A stretch of 64,000 bases of DNA from Pseudanabaena sp. GTDB lineage: Bacteria > Cyanobacteriota > Cyanobacteriia > Pseudanabaenales > Pseudanabaenaceae. Below the pieces are notes generated by a model that was not told the DNA's origin, made no database searches, and worked only from the letters and a program-made list of their open reading frames with translations. Numbering within the stretch: position 1 is the first letter of the stretch; the number at the start of each line of letters is the position of its first letter. The DNA is taken from assembly GCA_003249015.1 (NCBI GenBank), contig QBLS01000020.1, forward strand, positions 23,501-87,500. Direction: 5' to 3'. The translations under genes and the position numbers were made by a program. Positions 1 to 7,092 of the stretch are shown here, one piece after another.

Positions 1-1426
1 CATAATTGACATCAGGAGAATTTATTTGAATTCGTCCAGCTTGATTTATCTTTTCTTCTGTAGAATTCACAGTGATAAAATTTTTATCAGCTTTTTTGCT
101 TTGTTGACCACACATTCCAATCAAGAAAATTATGATAATACCAACGGCTATTATCTGCGGTTGAATAGATTCAAAATTAGTAGAATTATGGTGACTAGCT
201 ATATAACGCTGTCTTATTTGATCTAATTGATGAATTCTGTTTAATTCTTCAGTAATCTTCTTCTGAACGTCTAATAAATATATCTGCAATGGTTGAGTCC
301 ATAAATCTAAAATATCTGAAAACTCAGAATTTTTCAGATATTCAAATAATTTAGGGGTATGGAAAGGATTGAGATTTAGGCAGTATAAATCAGAGAAGCA
401 TAGTGCAACCACCGTGTAAACATCAGAAATCAACTCTAGCAACCCTTGATCAATCAACTCAGAACTGTATCCTTGTAGTTCTAGTTCTCTTTTCAGTTTA
501 ACCCAATTCAAAGGGGGTAAAAGTTCTTCATGACTTGCCATTGAATAACTAATTTCTGGATTATCATGACTGGTGAAATTCGCTACTGGGCAAGTTATAG
601 TAATTGTTATAAATATTTTTTGATGAGTAATTTTACTGTTAAAGATAAGATTTGGTATTGGAGCTAAAAATTTACCAATATATTGTGCTTGAGATTCTTG
701 AATTGAATCACTAAGTATATTTTTATAACCGATAGAATATGCAGTTGTATCAGATGAATAATAACGCTTTATGACATCCTGAAGACGATATTTAATTTCT
801 TCTTCTAAGGAATTGAATATAAATTCTTGACTTAAATTCTTGGGGGGTGAAGGAATAATTATAAACCGACCACTTTCCTTTAACATGATTTCTAAAATAT
901 CATCTCTACTTATTTGAAGAGGTAAGTAGTGCATATCTGTTTCAATCTGTATTCTTCTGCGACTTTCTTCAAGAGCCAGATGTTGAGATTGCTTTATTGT
1001 TTTTAGATTCTCCTCAGCGATATATTTTTGCCATTGGAATCTATTATGTTCGAGTTGATATATCTCTTCTTGTAATTGAAATTGTCTTTCTGCTATCTGT
1101 GCACGAAAGCTATAATCTAATTGTTCTAGTTCTAATCTCTCTTGTTCAATTTGTACAATTTTTTCTGAGTAATAAGCTTCAAAACTGGCTACTCTAGAGT
1201 AATCCTGTTTGGTTTCAGGAAGCGTATTTTGAAACCAACCGAATACTCTTCCAATCATTTCCATTGGGAAGCTTATTATACTATTAAAGTGGTTTGTAAC
1301 ATTACCTTGATTACCATGAATAGTAGATTGGTTCTGAGTTAAATCACGTCCTGCTGCACCTATCGGGCTATCGTGGATAGAAGAACCAGTAACATTTATA
1401 TCTTGATTAAATGGATCTACCGTCAT
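1..1426 (-). CDS. GRDLTQ-motif coiled-coil membrane protein, unknown function (partial, runs off left edge)
   Basis: I do not recognise this family. Reading the minus strand from the ATG at 1424-1426 gives 475 uninterrupted codons to the window edge, so the C terminus is missing. Residues about 10-35 carry a short motif (NVTGSS, then AAGRDLTQNQ) that recurs in the next upstream gene. Residues about 65-160 are rich in Glu, Gln, Leu and Arg and look like a long coiled coil. A mixed alpha/beta region follows. Near residues 430-450 there is one strongly hydrophobic stretch (AVGIIIIFLIGMC) that should cross the membrane, followed by a polar tail. The gene lies 44 bases after the end of the neighbouring minus-strand ORF and is probably co-transcribed with it. 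The shared motif suggests the two proteins work together, which is inference. Confidence 0.75.
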   Translation of the reverse strand, partial: MTVDPFNQDINVTGSSIHDSPIGAAGRDLTQNQSTIHGNQGNVTNHFNSIISFPMEMIGRVFGWFQNTLPETKQDYSRVASFEAYYSEKIVQIEQERLELEQLDYSFRAQIAERQFQLQEEIYQLEHNRFQWQKYIAEENLKTIKQSQHLALEESRRRIQIETDMHYLPLQISRDDILEIMLKESGRFIIIPSPPKNLSQEFIFNSLEEEIKYRLQDVIKRYYSSDTTAYSIGYKNILSDSIQESQAQYIGKFLAPIPNLIFNSKITHQKIFITITITCPVANFTSHDNPEISYSMASHEELLPPLNWVKLKRELELQGYSSELIDQGLLELISDVYTVVALCFSDLYCLNLNPFHTPKLFEYLKNSEFSDILDLWTQPLQIYLLDVQKKITEELNRIHQLDQIRQRYIASHHNSTNFESIQPQIIAVGIIIIFLIGMCGQQSKKADKNFITVNSTEEKINQAGRIQINSPDVNY

Positions 1427-1469
1427 AAATTATTGATGCGAAAAACTACTAAACAAAAACATAAATATC

Positions 1470-1895
1470 TCAGGAGAAAAAATTAGTTGAAACCCCTAAC
1501 CAAGGTAGTAATTGTTTAAAAATTGGCTGTACCTTATCCCAGATCTTCTGACCAGTTTCGATAGTTTCATTAGTATCTTTCAAAACGCCAGCAACCTTTT
1601 TTAAACTATCGGCAGTGAATTTTTTGTCAGTATTTTCTGAGTTTGCCTCTTCTTTGGCTGCATCTAAATACCGCAAAGCCTTTTCTTGATGTATTTGAGC
1701 AAATCCAGTTGTTTTTATGAGTTTTTCAATATCTGTTAATAGATCAAGTACTTTCTCTCGACTTAGATCTTGTGCTGTTAAACCTTGAATAACCTGTCGG
1801 CTTTGGGTTAGGTCTCGCCCAGCAAGCCCAAATTGGCTTCCCGAAAGGGTGCTACCACTGATGTTAATTGATTGTGAAGGATTTTTATCTGACAT
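1470..1895 (-). CDS. Small GRDLTQ-motif protein, unknown function
   Basis: This 141-residue protein has no function I can name. Its N terminus (residues about 10-32) has ISGSTLSGSQFGLAGRDLTQ, matching the motif at the start of the downstream gene. A helical middle follows. The C terminus is a weakly hydrophobic helix with the pattern WDKVQPIFKQLLPWLGV. From memory, similar short motif-plus-helix arrangements sit at the front of cyanobacterial multidomain proteins (caspase-like, NTPase or pentapeptide types), so this may be an adaptor or scaffold. That is inference. There is no signal peptide or clear membrane segment. The two motif genes form a minus-strand pair. Confidence 0.7.
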   Translation of the reverse strand: MSDKNPSQSINISGSTLSGSQFGLAGRDLTQSRQVIQGLTAQDLSREKVLDLLTDIEKLIKTTGFAQIHQEKALRYLDAAKEEANSENTDKKFTADSLKKVAGVLKDTNETIETGQKIWDKVQPIFKQLLPWLGVSTNFFS

Positions 1896-2094
1896 GATTA
1901 TCAGGTATGTAAAAGCACTAAACCGTATGTATAGATTCCATTTTAGACTAAACTTTAGATTTTTTTATCAAAATGCAAGAAAAAAAGACAATATTTTTTT
2001 GTAGACTTCTTCTTCAGCCACAAATTGAATCCTTTGTCACCTATTTCACCATCGCTATAGCACCAATCCTGATGGTGACTCACCAATTTTGGAA

Positions 2095-2445
2095 ATGGCA
2101 AGAATAGGAGCTAGTGTCGATATTCAGGTTTCCAAAAACAAAGATTGGAAAACTGAAAAGCTATATCCATGCAAAGCTGTCGCGATTATCGACCAAGAAA
2201 ATAAGGTGGACATCGGACTGATATCGCCAGCCTCCATTGAAGCCTATGGCAAAACCCTAGAAACGGGCAAAATGCTTGCCAATCTAAAACTTGAGTTCAA
2301 ATTAGGAATATCCAGAAATGACATAGACGACAAGTTTGCTGATGCAGAAAAGTATTTAGAAGTGCACCGTGATGGGATTCCAGAACTAGAGCGAGAAAGC
2401 AGAGCTTCGGCACTGTGGCACAACAATAACCGTGCGATCGCCTGA
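2095..2445 (+). CDS. Hypothetical protein, possibly a 5'-truncated remnant
   Basis: A roughly 117-residue reading frame of unknown function. An ATG at 2095 or a TTG at 2089 could start it. The frame is open back to 2029 and its translation there (HHRYSTNPDGDSPILEMARIG) looks like genuine protein, but no start codon or ribosome binding site lies in that part. This suggests the original start has been lost. The product is soluble with no recognisable motif. It lies upstream of the higBA pair on the same strand. It is either a short gene or the surviving 3' part of a longer one. Confidence 0.4.
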   Translation: MARIGASVDIQVSKNKDWKTEKLYPCKAVAIIDQENKVDIGLISPASIEAYGKTLETGKMLANLKLEFKLGISRNDIDDKFADAEKYLEVHRDGIPELERESRASALWHNNNRAIA

Positions 2446-2552
2446 TTGATTTATGCTTTTTAGTGACATTTTTAAGATACAGGTGATTGTAAAGGCGATC
2501 GCTATACCAACTTGTGATTCAATAGTGATGATTTACAACGGTGTTAGCGTAA

Positions 2553-2852
2553 GTGGCAGTCTATAACTTTCGGAATGAAGCAACCGAAGACATAAACTAT
2601 GGTCGCGTCACAAAAAACAGCTTAAAACTTTTGCCCAAAATATTACATCAAAAGGCTCAAATCAAGCTTGCTAGAATCTCTGCGGCAACCTCACTCGAAG
2701 ACTTACGCGAACTCCGTGGCAATCGCCTAGAAATCTTGCAGGGAGATAGACAAGGACAATACAGTATTCGTATCAACGATCAATATCGCATTTGCTTCCG
2801 ATGGCTACAAGAGAATGCTTATGATGTAGAAATCATTGACTATCATGATTGA
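2553..2852 (+). CDS. higB: HigB-type toxin (RelE/ParE superfamily mRNA interferase)
   Basis: This 99-residue protein (GTG start) has the RelE/ParE fold signature of the HigB 'plasmid maintenance system killer' family: an N-terminal helix, a SLEDLRELRGNRLEIL segment, then the strands GQYSIRINDQYRICFRW and a terminal VEIIDYHD. HigB enzymes are ribosome-dependent RNases that cut mRNA on the translating ribosome. The toxin gene comes before the antitoxin, the order typical of higBA and the reverse of most toxin-antitoxin pairs. Length is normal for the family and no residue is obviously missing, so the toxin is probably functional. Confidence 0.9.
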   Translation: MAVYNFRNEATEDINYGRVTKNSLKLLPKILHQKAQIKLARISAATSLEDLRELRGNRLEILQGDRQGQYSIRINDQYRICFRWLQENAYDVEIIDYHD

Positions 2853-2900
2853 TAGCCATAAATTATTTGTTAAACCATTAGACTTGTAACACAACCAATC

Positions 2901-3185
2901 ATGCAGCAATTACACCTAACGCCTATTCACCCTGGAAAAGTTTTACAGGATGAACTAGAAGAAATTAATATCTCCTCCGAAGCCTTAGCAAAGCATATAG
3001 AAATACCACCCAGTATCATTCACGATATTTGTGATGGGAAGAAGGATATTAACGCACTACTAGCCATGAAACTGTCTCGTGCATTGGGAGCAAGTCCCCA
3101 ATTTTGGTTAAATCTTCAAAATAATTGGGAGATTAGCCAGATTAAAGAATCCGAATATCAAAACATCCACTCAATCGCCGCTTAA
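2901..3185 (+). CDS. higA: HigA-type antitoxin (HTH/Xre domain)
   Basis: A 94-residue helix-turn-helix protein of the HigA addiction-module antidote family. The N-terminal LTPIHPGKVLQDEL is diagnostic, followed by a helix-turn-helix (SSEALAKHIEIPPSIIHDIC) and the ALGASPQFWLNLQ segment typical of HigA. Family members neutralise HigB by direct contact and repress the higBA promoter. It starts 48 bases after higB and is almost certainly in the same transcript. The C-terminal tail (KESEYQNIHSIAA) ends in a normal way, so the pair looks intact. Confidence 0.9.
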   Translation: MQQLHLTPIHPGKVLQDELEEINISSEALAKHIEIPPSIIHDICDGKKDINALLAMKLSRALGASPQFWLNLQNNWEISQIKESEYQNIHSIAA

Positions 3186-3189
3186 TAGC

Positions 3190-3640
3190 GATCGCATCCT
3201 TTATGCACCATCCACAGACCGATGAAATCATGAACGAACTGCGCGATCGCTTGTTGTAATGATAAGGAGATCGCCCCAAGGACAACAAATAAAAACCTTG
3301 GCGCTCCTGTCCCTGTAAAGATTTCTCCACTTCAGTCTTAGCAACTTGCCAATCTTGACGAGCGATCGCCACCTCAGCCCGTAACCTCGCCACCCAGTCT
3401 GGCAAAATCACCAACTCAGGCGATCATTTTTCCTCAAGGCGCAACCATTCCTGCCATGCCCACGGCAACTCCTGCCCAACCCCGCGTTTACCCTCCCACG
3501 CAAACACCCATTCCAAAACATCCGCAGTCTCACGCTCCAGCATTGCTTGCAACTCTGCACGATCCAAATCAAAGTCAAAGGGAGGCTCAGCTCTGCTTCC
3601 ACATCATCCATAGCACCAGAGGAAACTTAAACCGCTTCCG
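3190..3640 (-). pseudogene. Decayed minus-strand gene, family not recognised
   Basis: No single intact ORF covers this stretch, but neighbouring minus-strand frames give protein-like fragments. One frame near 3600-3620 reads MDDVEAE; a different frame then continues PFDFDLDRAELQAML and ERETADVLEWVFAWE, down to a stop near 3424. A third piece (LPDWVARLRAEVAIARQDW) lies at about 3290-3412. The fragments fit one ancestral reading frame broken by at least one frameshift and a stop. I cannot name the family. Sequence to the right, as far as the hairpin at 3683-3727, shows nothing further. Confidence 0.5.
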
Positions 3641-3682
3641 AAATTCCTCTCTCGCATTATTCGCTAGCGCCAAAATGTTATG

Positions 3683-3727
3683 CAAGTGCCTAGAAAGTTT
3701 TGCGACGCAAAACTTTCTAGGCACTTG
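3683..3727. repeat. Perfect palindrome (stem-loop)
   Basis: A near-perfect inverted repeat: the arm CAAGTGCCTAGAAAGTTTTG is mirrored after a few bases by its complement. It lies between the decayed gene and the DUF1636 gene. It could act as a transcription terminator for the minus-strand DUF1636 gene or be one of the many palindromic elements in this genome. Confidence 0.7.
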
Positions 3728-3770
3728 GTTTGGATTTGAGTGCAAAGTTCTGTAAGCGTTATGGAGAAAT

Positions 3771-4136
3771 CTATGAGGGCGGTAGCACCACAAAAAGTTT
3801 GCTCTTAATCGCCTCTGGACGCTCTTGGTAGGGGACGGCTCCCGTGGGATGCTCTAAATATTGTTGGCAAAATTGCGATACATCGGTTGCCGACTCTAAT
3901 GGATGCAGATCGCTAAAGATAAATGTATATTTATTCGTGCCTCTAAAAGCAACCGCACAGGCGCGATCGCAAGCTGCCATACACTTTACAGGCTGGACTT
4001 CTAAGCGATCGCCTAGTCCTGCCAGATTTTCACTGAGAGCATTAAAAAGATGCTGTCCACCTCTCAAGCCTTCATGTTCCTTTTGTGTATCGGAAAATCG
4101 ACAAAGGGTGCAAACAAAGAGTTTATGTTGAGTCAT
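3771..4136 (-). CDS. DUF1636 family predicted metal-binding protein
   Basis: This 121-residue protein matches the DUF1636 family (COG5469-type). It has a cysteine pair near the N terminus (FVCTLCRF) and a second cluster KCMAACDRACAVAF at about residues 55-68. This resembles small thioredoxin-like ferredoxins and suggests a metal or Fe-S site. The ATG at 4134-4136 (MTQHKLF) fits the family start; an upstream in-frame start would add 11 unrelated residues. Genes of this family are often found with cobalt/cobalamin genes. Here a cobalamin riboswitch lies in the leader on the same strand, so B12 level probably controls it. The exact biochemical role is unknown. Confidence 0.8.
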   Translation of the reverse strand: MTQHKLFVCTLCRFSDTQKEHEGLRGGQHLFNALSENLAGLGDRLEVQPVKCMAACDRACAVAFRGTNKYTFIFSDLHPLESATDVSQFCQQYLEHPTGAVPYQERPEAIKSKLFVVLPPS

Positions 4137-4256
4137 TCTGTTTATTTTGTGTTTACTTATTTCGTGCAAAAAAATTCAATGATTTCTAGACTTCTCGATT
4201 TTTCTCAAATTTTTTTCAATGAGAAGTTAGCCCAATGTTTGGGATGGAATAGATAT

Positions 4257-4302
4257 AAAGATTCTGAAGTTGTTACAAAGCAACGATTTCAGAATCTTTA
4301 AT
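4257..4302. repeat. Inverted repeat in the DUF1636 leader
   Basis: The arm AAAGATTCTGAA is mirrored by TTTCAGAATCTTT around a smaller nested stem. It lies between the cobalamin riboswitch and the DUF1636 start codon, so on the minus strand it could be the switching or terminator hairpin of the leader. The run of T residues expected after an intrinsic terminator is weak, so a repeat element is also possible. Confidence 0.5.
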
Positions 4303-4442
4303 ACAAAAAGGACAAATTAGTGAACAGTTTGCCCAGTGGTCATATAAACATGTCAATGTGACAAGCTGTCTAGCTCGCCACGGCAAAGCTTTGATAGAAT
4401 CACTCATTCTGTAACTCGCAGATGGGATATAGGTTTACAAGA

Positions 4443-4583
4443 GTTGTTTGGTGGGCATCCTGACTCGAAAAGCTTGTTAATTAACGATCAATCAGCTTTC
4501 ATCACAGTTGCGGTACAGCGTCGGATTTACACCGAACTTTCCCCGTTTCCTCTAGTGACTGCTCCTCACTAGAACCAAACAAT
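4443..4583 (-). promoter_or_regulatory. Cobalamin (B12) riboswitch
   Basis: Read on the minus strand, this segment has the conserved cobalamin riboswitch elements in order: GGGAAAGTTCGGTGTAAATC, then the B12 box core CGCTGTACCGCAACTGTGAT, then GAGTCAGGATGCC. It is closed by a P1 stem (TTGTTTGG at the 5' side pairing with CCAAACAA at the 3' side). It points towards the DUF1636 gene, about 310 bases downstream. Riboswitches of this class usually turn expression off when adenosylcobalamin is bound, which would tie this gene to cobalt or cobalamin supply. Confidence 0.93.
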
Positions 4584-4603
4584 GTATCGAACTATATCAG
4601 CAT

Positions 4604-4665
4604 GATTGCAACATAGCAAGAAATAGTCAAAAGATATTTTTTCTATTTCTTGCTATGTTGCAATC
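4604..4665. repeat. 23-bp-arm perfect palindrome
   Basis: The arm GATTGCAACATAGCAAGAAA plus TAG is repeated in exact inverse after a 16-base loop. It lies between the riboswitch and the hisI-like remnant. On the minus strand it could terminate transcription from the small gene at 4861-5142. It is long and AT-rich and is probably one of the genome's palindromic elements. Confidence 0.75.
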
Positions 4666-4692
4666 ACAAGCGATCGCCTAGTTCTCTTCTTT

Positions 4693-4842
4693 TTAAATTG
4701 ATTGAATAGGAACTTCTGCAAAGAAACAACTTCTCGCACCAGTGTGACAAGCAATATCGACAAGTAGCTGTCCATCTAAGAAGCTCGTAACGATAATCAC
4801 AGGCATTCCCTACTTGGGGATATCAAGTTGAGGAGTTTTCAT
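4693..4842 (-). pseudogene. Broken phosphoribosyl-AMP cyclohydrolase (hisI-like) remnant
   Basis: The minus strand from the ATG at 4840-4842 reads ten codons, an in-frame TAG, then a segment ending LLVDIACHTGARSCFF and AEVPIQSI before a TAA. CHTGxRSCFF is the zinc-binding signature at the C-terminal end of HisI, the enzyme of the third step of histidine synthesis. The N-terminal two thirds, including the other zinc ligands and catalytic residues, are missing. It sits 18 bases after the small gene at 4861-5142 and beside a Zur box and zinc transporter genes. Second copies of hisI are known members of zinc-starvation regulons, so this is probably the relic of a hisI2 paralogue. Confidence 0.7.
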
Positions 4843-4860
4843 GGTTTGGAAATAGGAAGT

Positions 4861-5142
4861 TTATGACTGTCTTAATTTGTGCTTTTGTGTAGCGATCGCC
4901 TCCACTACATCAGCATGGGTAATATCAGGAATAGCCTTATGAATGCGAAGTACACGATGTGGAGTGGTCATCACTGCGATCGCCGTTTGCATGGGTGGAC
5001 AACCAGAATCTTGGCATTGTAATTGGCTGAGAGAAATAACTGTATGGCGATCAATTTGTAAGACTTCATATAGCCAATCCTTGACCCGTTGCGACTGTTC
5101 TGCACTAACGGTAGGTTTTTTTGGGAAAATATCTATGGACAT
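4861..5142 (-). CDS. Small conserved cysteine-motif protein in the zinc locus
   Basis: A 93-residue soluble protein of unknown function. The central motif LQCQDSGCPPMQTAI has two cysteines in a C-x4-C arrangement followed by Pro-Pro, which could bind metal or form a disulfide. The C terminus is amphipathic helix (ITHADVVEAIATQKHKL). It is transcribed divergently from znuC, and the 93-base gap between their starts contains a strong Zur box, so both are likely derepressed by zinc shortage. From memory, proteins of this type occur near COG0523/zinc genes in cyanobacteria. A link to zinc allocation is inference from context. Confidence 0.75.
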   Translation of the reverse strand: MSIDIFPKKPTVSAEQSQRVKDWLYEVLQIDRHTVISLSQLQCQDSGCPPMQTAIAVMTTPHRVLRIHKAIPDITHADVVEAIATQKHKLRQS

Positions 5143-5187
5143 GGGACGAGAATATCGCGCTAAGGTAGTTTGATTGTATACTAAGAA

Positions 5188-5202
5188 TGATTATCATTAT
5201 CA
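5188..5202. promoter_or_regulatory. Zur box (zinc-uptake regulator operator)
   Basis: TGATTATCATTATCA differs at one position from the cyanobacterial Zur consensus TGATAATNATTATCA (7-1-7 palindrome). It lies 33 bases before the znuC start and 45 bases before the start of the divergent small cysteine-motif gene, well placed to block both promoters when zinc is replete. Fur boxes have a similar look, but the 7-1-7 spacing and the transporter context favour Zur. Confidence 0.8.
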
Positions 5203-5235
5203 GATTAGTCGCGCATTTAGTCGCACACAAAAAAT

Positions 5236-5970
5236 ATGCTAGAAGTTGAGCATTTGGCAGTCAGCTATCACGATGTCAAGGCTGTGGAGGATGTTAGCTT
5301 TGCGATCGCTTCTGGGCAAATGGTGGCGGTGATTGGTCCTAATGGTGCTGGCAAAAGTACGATTTTTAAGGCAATTCTTGGTTTAGTGCCTGCTAGTGGT
5401 GGTCATGTACGCTATCGATCGCGAGCTTTACATCGCCAACTTCGCACTGTTGCCTATGTGCCGCAGCGATCGCAAGTTGATTGGGATTTTCCTGTAACGG
5501 TCTGGGGTGCAGTAATGATGGCACGTACACGTCATCGCAATTGGCTAGGCTGGCTCAAGAAATCAGGCTGTCACTGCGAGAGTATTGTCAAATCGGCACT
5601 TCAGCGTGTCGGGATATGGGAACTGCGCGATCGCCAAATTGGTGAATTATCAGGTGGTCAACAACAGAGAGTATTTCTGGCTAGGGCGATCGCCCAAGAA
5701 GCAGAATTACTATTTTTCGATGAGCCATTTGTGGGTGTCGATAAGAAAACTGAGGCAGTAATTTTTGATGTGTTTGCCGAATTGAAGTCTCAAAACAAAA
5801 TCCTCTTAGTGATCACTCACGATCTTGGTTCTAATTTGGATAACTATGATCATCTTTTATTGCTGAATAAAGAACTTATCGCTGAAGGCGATCGCGATAC
5901 TGTAATTACCACCCAGAATATTAAACGCGCCTATGGCGATAGTGTGATTTTAATGCAAAGAGAATTGTAG
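5236..5970 (+). CDS. znuC: Zinc (Zn/Mn-type) ABC transporter ATP-binding protein
   Basis: A 244-residue ABC ATPase that would power metal import through the adjacent permease. Walker A is GPNGAGKST (residues 34-42), the signature is LSGGQQQR near 139-146, Walker B is LLFFDEP near 158-164 and the switch histidine is in ITHDL near 195. The segment VPQRSQVDWDFPVTVW is typical of the ZnuC/MntA/SitB group of metal ATPases. Sequence alone does not separate zinc from manganese specificity. The Zur box just upstream makes zinc the better call. The permease follows after 73 bases. No periplasmic binding protein (ZnuA) gene lies beside it in this window. Confidence 0.85.
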   Translation: MLEVEHLAVSYHDVKAVEDVSFAIASGQMVAVIGPNGAGKSTIFKAILGLVPASGGHVRYRSRALHRQLRTVAYVPQRSQVDWDFPVTVWGAVMMARTRHRNWLGWLKKSGCHCESIVKSALQRVGIWELRDRQIGELSGGQQQRVFLARAIAQEAELLFFDEPFVGVDKKTEAVIFDVFAELKSQNKILLVITHDLGSNLDNYDHLLLLNKELIAEGDRDTVITTQNIKRAYGDSVILMQREL

Positions 5971-5971
5971 A

Positions 5972-6001
5972 CCCTCACCCCTAAGGGGCTAGGGGTGAGG
6001 G
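5972..6001. repeat. Short palindrome between znuC and znuB
   Basis: CCCTCACCCCTA is mirrored by TAGGGGTGAGGG around a short loop. The hairpin lies in the 73-base gap between the two transporter genes and may lower read-through or stabilise the upstream message. It belongs to the general class of intergenic palindromes seen here. Confidence 0.6.
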
Positions 6002-6043
6002 CAGATCTTCGGTTTGGATGAGATAAGTTAAGGAATAAAATTT

Positions 6044-6916
6044 ATGCTGACTTGGTTAATAGAGCCTTTAGGATTTGAATTCATGCGAAATGCGATCGCC
6101 ATTGGCGTTCTCATTGGCATTCTATCAGCAGTAATTGGAAGTTATCTGATCGTGCAGCACATGGGGCTTTTAGGTGATGTGGTTGCCCATGCTGTCTTAC
6201 CAGGGCTGGCGATCGCCTTTTATATTGGCATTGATATTTTTCTGGGTGCGTTCATTGCGGGAACGATTAGTACCTTTGTGGTGGCTTGGATTCAGACCCA
6301 TTCCAAAATTAAAGTTGATACGGCAATGGCTCTAGTATTCTCAGGTTTTTTAGCCTTGGGTGTCATGTTAATTACTACCCTCAAAAGCAAATTAGATCTG
6401 CATAGTTTTCTATTTGGCGATATTTTAGGAGTGACTACGGCTGACCTATGGCGAACTTTAATTATTGCGATCGCGGTTCTCGCCTGTGTCACCATCTTTT
6501 ACCGTGAATTAATCTTCTATTGCTTCGATCCCCTAGCCTCCAAAGCAATGGGTTTACCTGTCCATTTCATTCACTTTGGACTGATGGCAGGAATTACGCT
6601 CACGATTATTGCCAGTATGCAATCAGTTGGCGTGGTGTTGGTGGTATCTCTGCTCACTGGCCCAGCCGCCACTGCCTATCTAATAGTAAAGGAATTACAT
6701 TTGATGATGATCTTAGGAGCGATCATTGGAGTGATAGCCAGTGTCAGTGGTATGTATGTTAGCTATTATCAAAATGTTCCTTCTGGTAGTGCGATCGTGC
6801 TGATCATTTCGGGATTCTTCTTACTAGCATTGCTACTTAGCCCATCTCAAGGAATTCTAACAAAAAGGGTATTCACCCGAAGGGCTAGGACTTTACTGAG
6901 CAGAATAAAAAACTAG
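6044..6916 (+). CDS. znuB: Zinc (Zn/Mn-type) ABC transporter permease
   Basis: A 290-residue member of the ABC-3 metal permease family with about eight or nine membrane segments. Family features include SYLIVQHMGLLGDVVAHAVL near the N terminus (the ATPase-contacting loop), the conserved DPLASKAMGLP near residues 164-174 and SVGVVLVVSLLTGPAATAYL in the middle. It forms the transmembrane channel for the ATPase encoded upstream. The basic C terminus (TKRVFTRRARTLLSRIKN) lies on the cytoplasmic side. A hairpin directly after the stop probably terminates the operon. Confidence 0.87.
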   Translation: MLTWLIEPLGFEFMRNAIAIGVLIGILSAVIGSYLIVQHMGLLGDVVAHAVLPGLAIAFYIGIDIFLGAFIAGTISTFVVAWIQTHSKIKVDTAMALVFSGFLALGVMLITTLKSKLDLHSFLFGDILGVTTADLWRTLIIAIAVLACVTIFYRELIFYCFDPLASKAMGLPVHFIHFGLMAGITLTIIASMQSVGVVLVVSLLTGPAATAYLIVKELHLMMILGAIIGVIASVSGMYVSYYQNVPSGSAIVLIISGFFLLALLLSPSQGILTKRVFTRRARTLLSRIKN

Positions 6917-6954
6917 AGGCTGCCCGCGTAGTGGACGGGACAGCCTCTAGTTTT
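6909..6954 (+). terminator. Hairpin terminator after znuB
   Basis: The arm AAAACTAGAGGCTG is inversely repeated as CAGCCTCTAGTTTT with a GC-rich centre, ending in a T run. It begins inside the last codons of znuB, so it is well placed to end the znuCB transcript. Confidence 0.7.
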
Positions 6955-6991
6955 AATTGTATAGCAAAGCAAGAGTTCGTTAGTACAAATC

Positions 6992-7045
6992 AAAACCCAA
7001 GAAGCGAGTGGCGGCGCTACGCGCCGCCACTAGCCTTCTGGTTTT
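6992..7045. repeat. GTGGCGGCGC-family palindrome, copy 1
   Basis: AAAACCCAAGAAGCGAGTGG, then CGGCGC, a short loop and the mirror arm ending CTTCTGGTTTT. This is a copy of the most frequent intergenic palindrome here. It lies between convergent znuB and the MoxR gene. Confidence 0.85.
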
Positions 7046-7092
7046 ATGTCCTAAGCAAAACTTTTTTTGCTATACAAAGTGTTGTCTAAAGT

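Noticed and set aside
997..1197. Plus-strand ORF inside the left-edge region
   Set aside because: It is antisense to the long minus-strand gene that covers 1-1426, and its composition (Leu, Ile, Val, Phe-rich) is typical of a shadow frame.
4050..4301. Plus-strand ORF over the DUF1636 start and leader
   Set aside because: It overlaps a well-supported minus-strand gene and a hairpin, with no ribosome binding site or conserved motif.
4300..4440. Protein-like plus-strand fragment (EQFAQWSYKHVNVTSC) downstream of the riboswitch
   Set aside because: It is short, lacks a start, and lies in the leader of the minus-strand DUF1636 gene. I could not link it to a transposase or other family.
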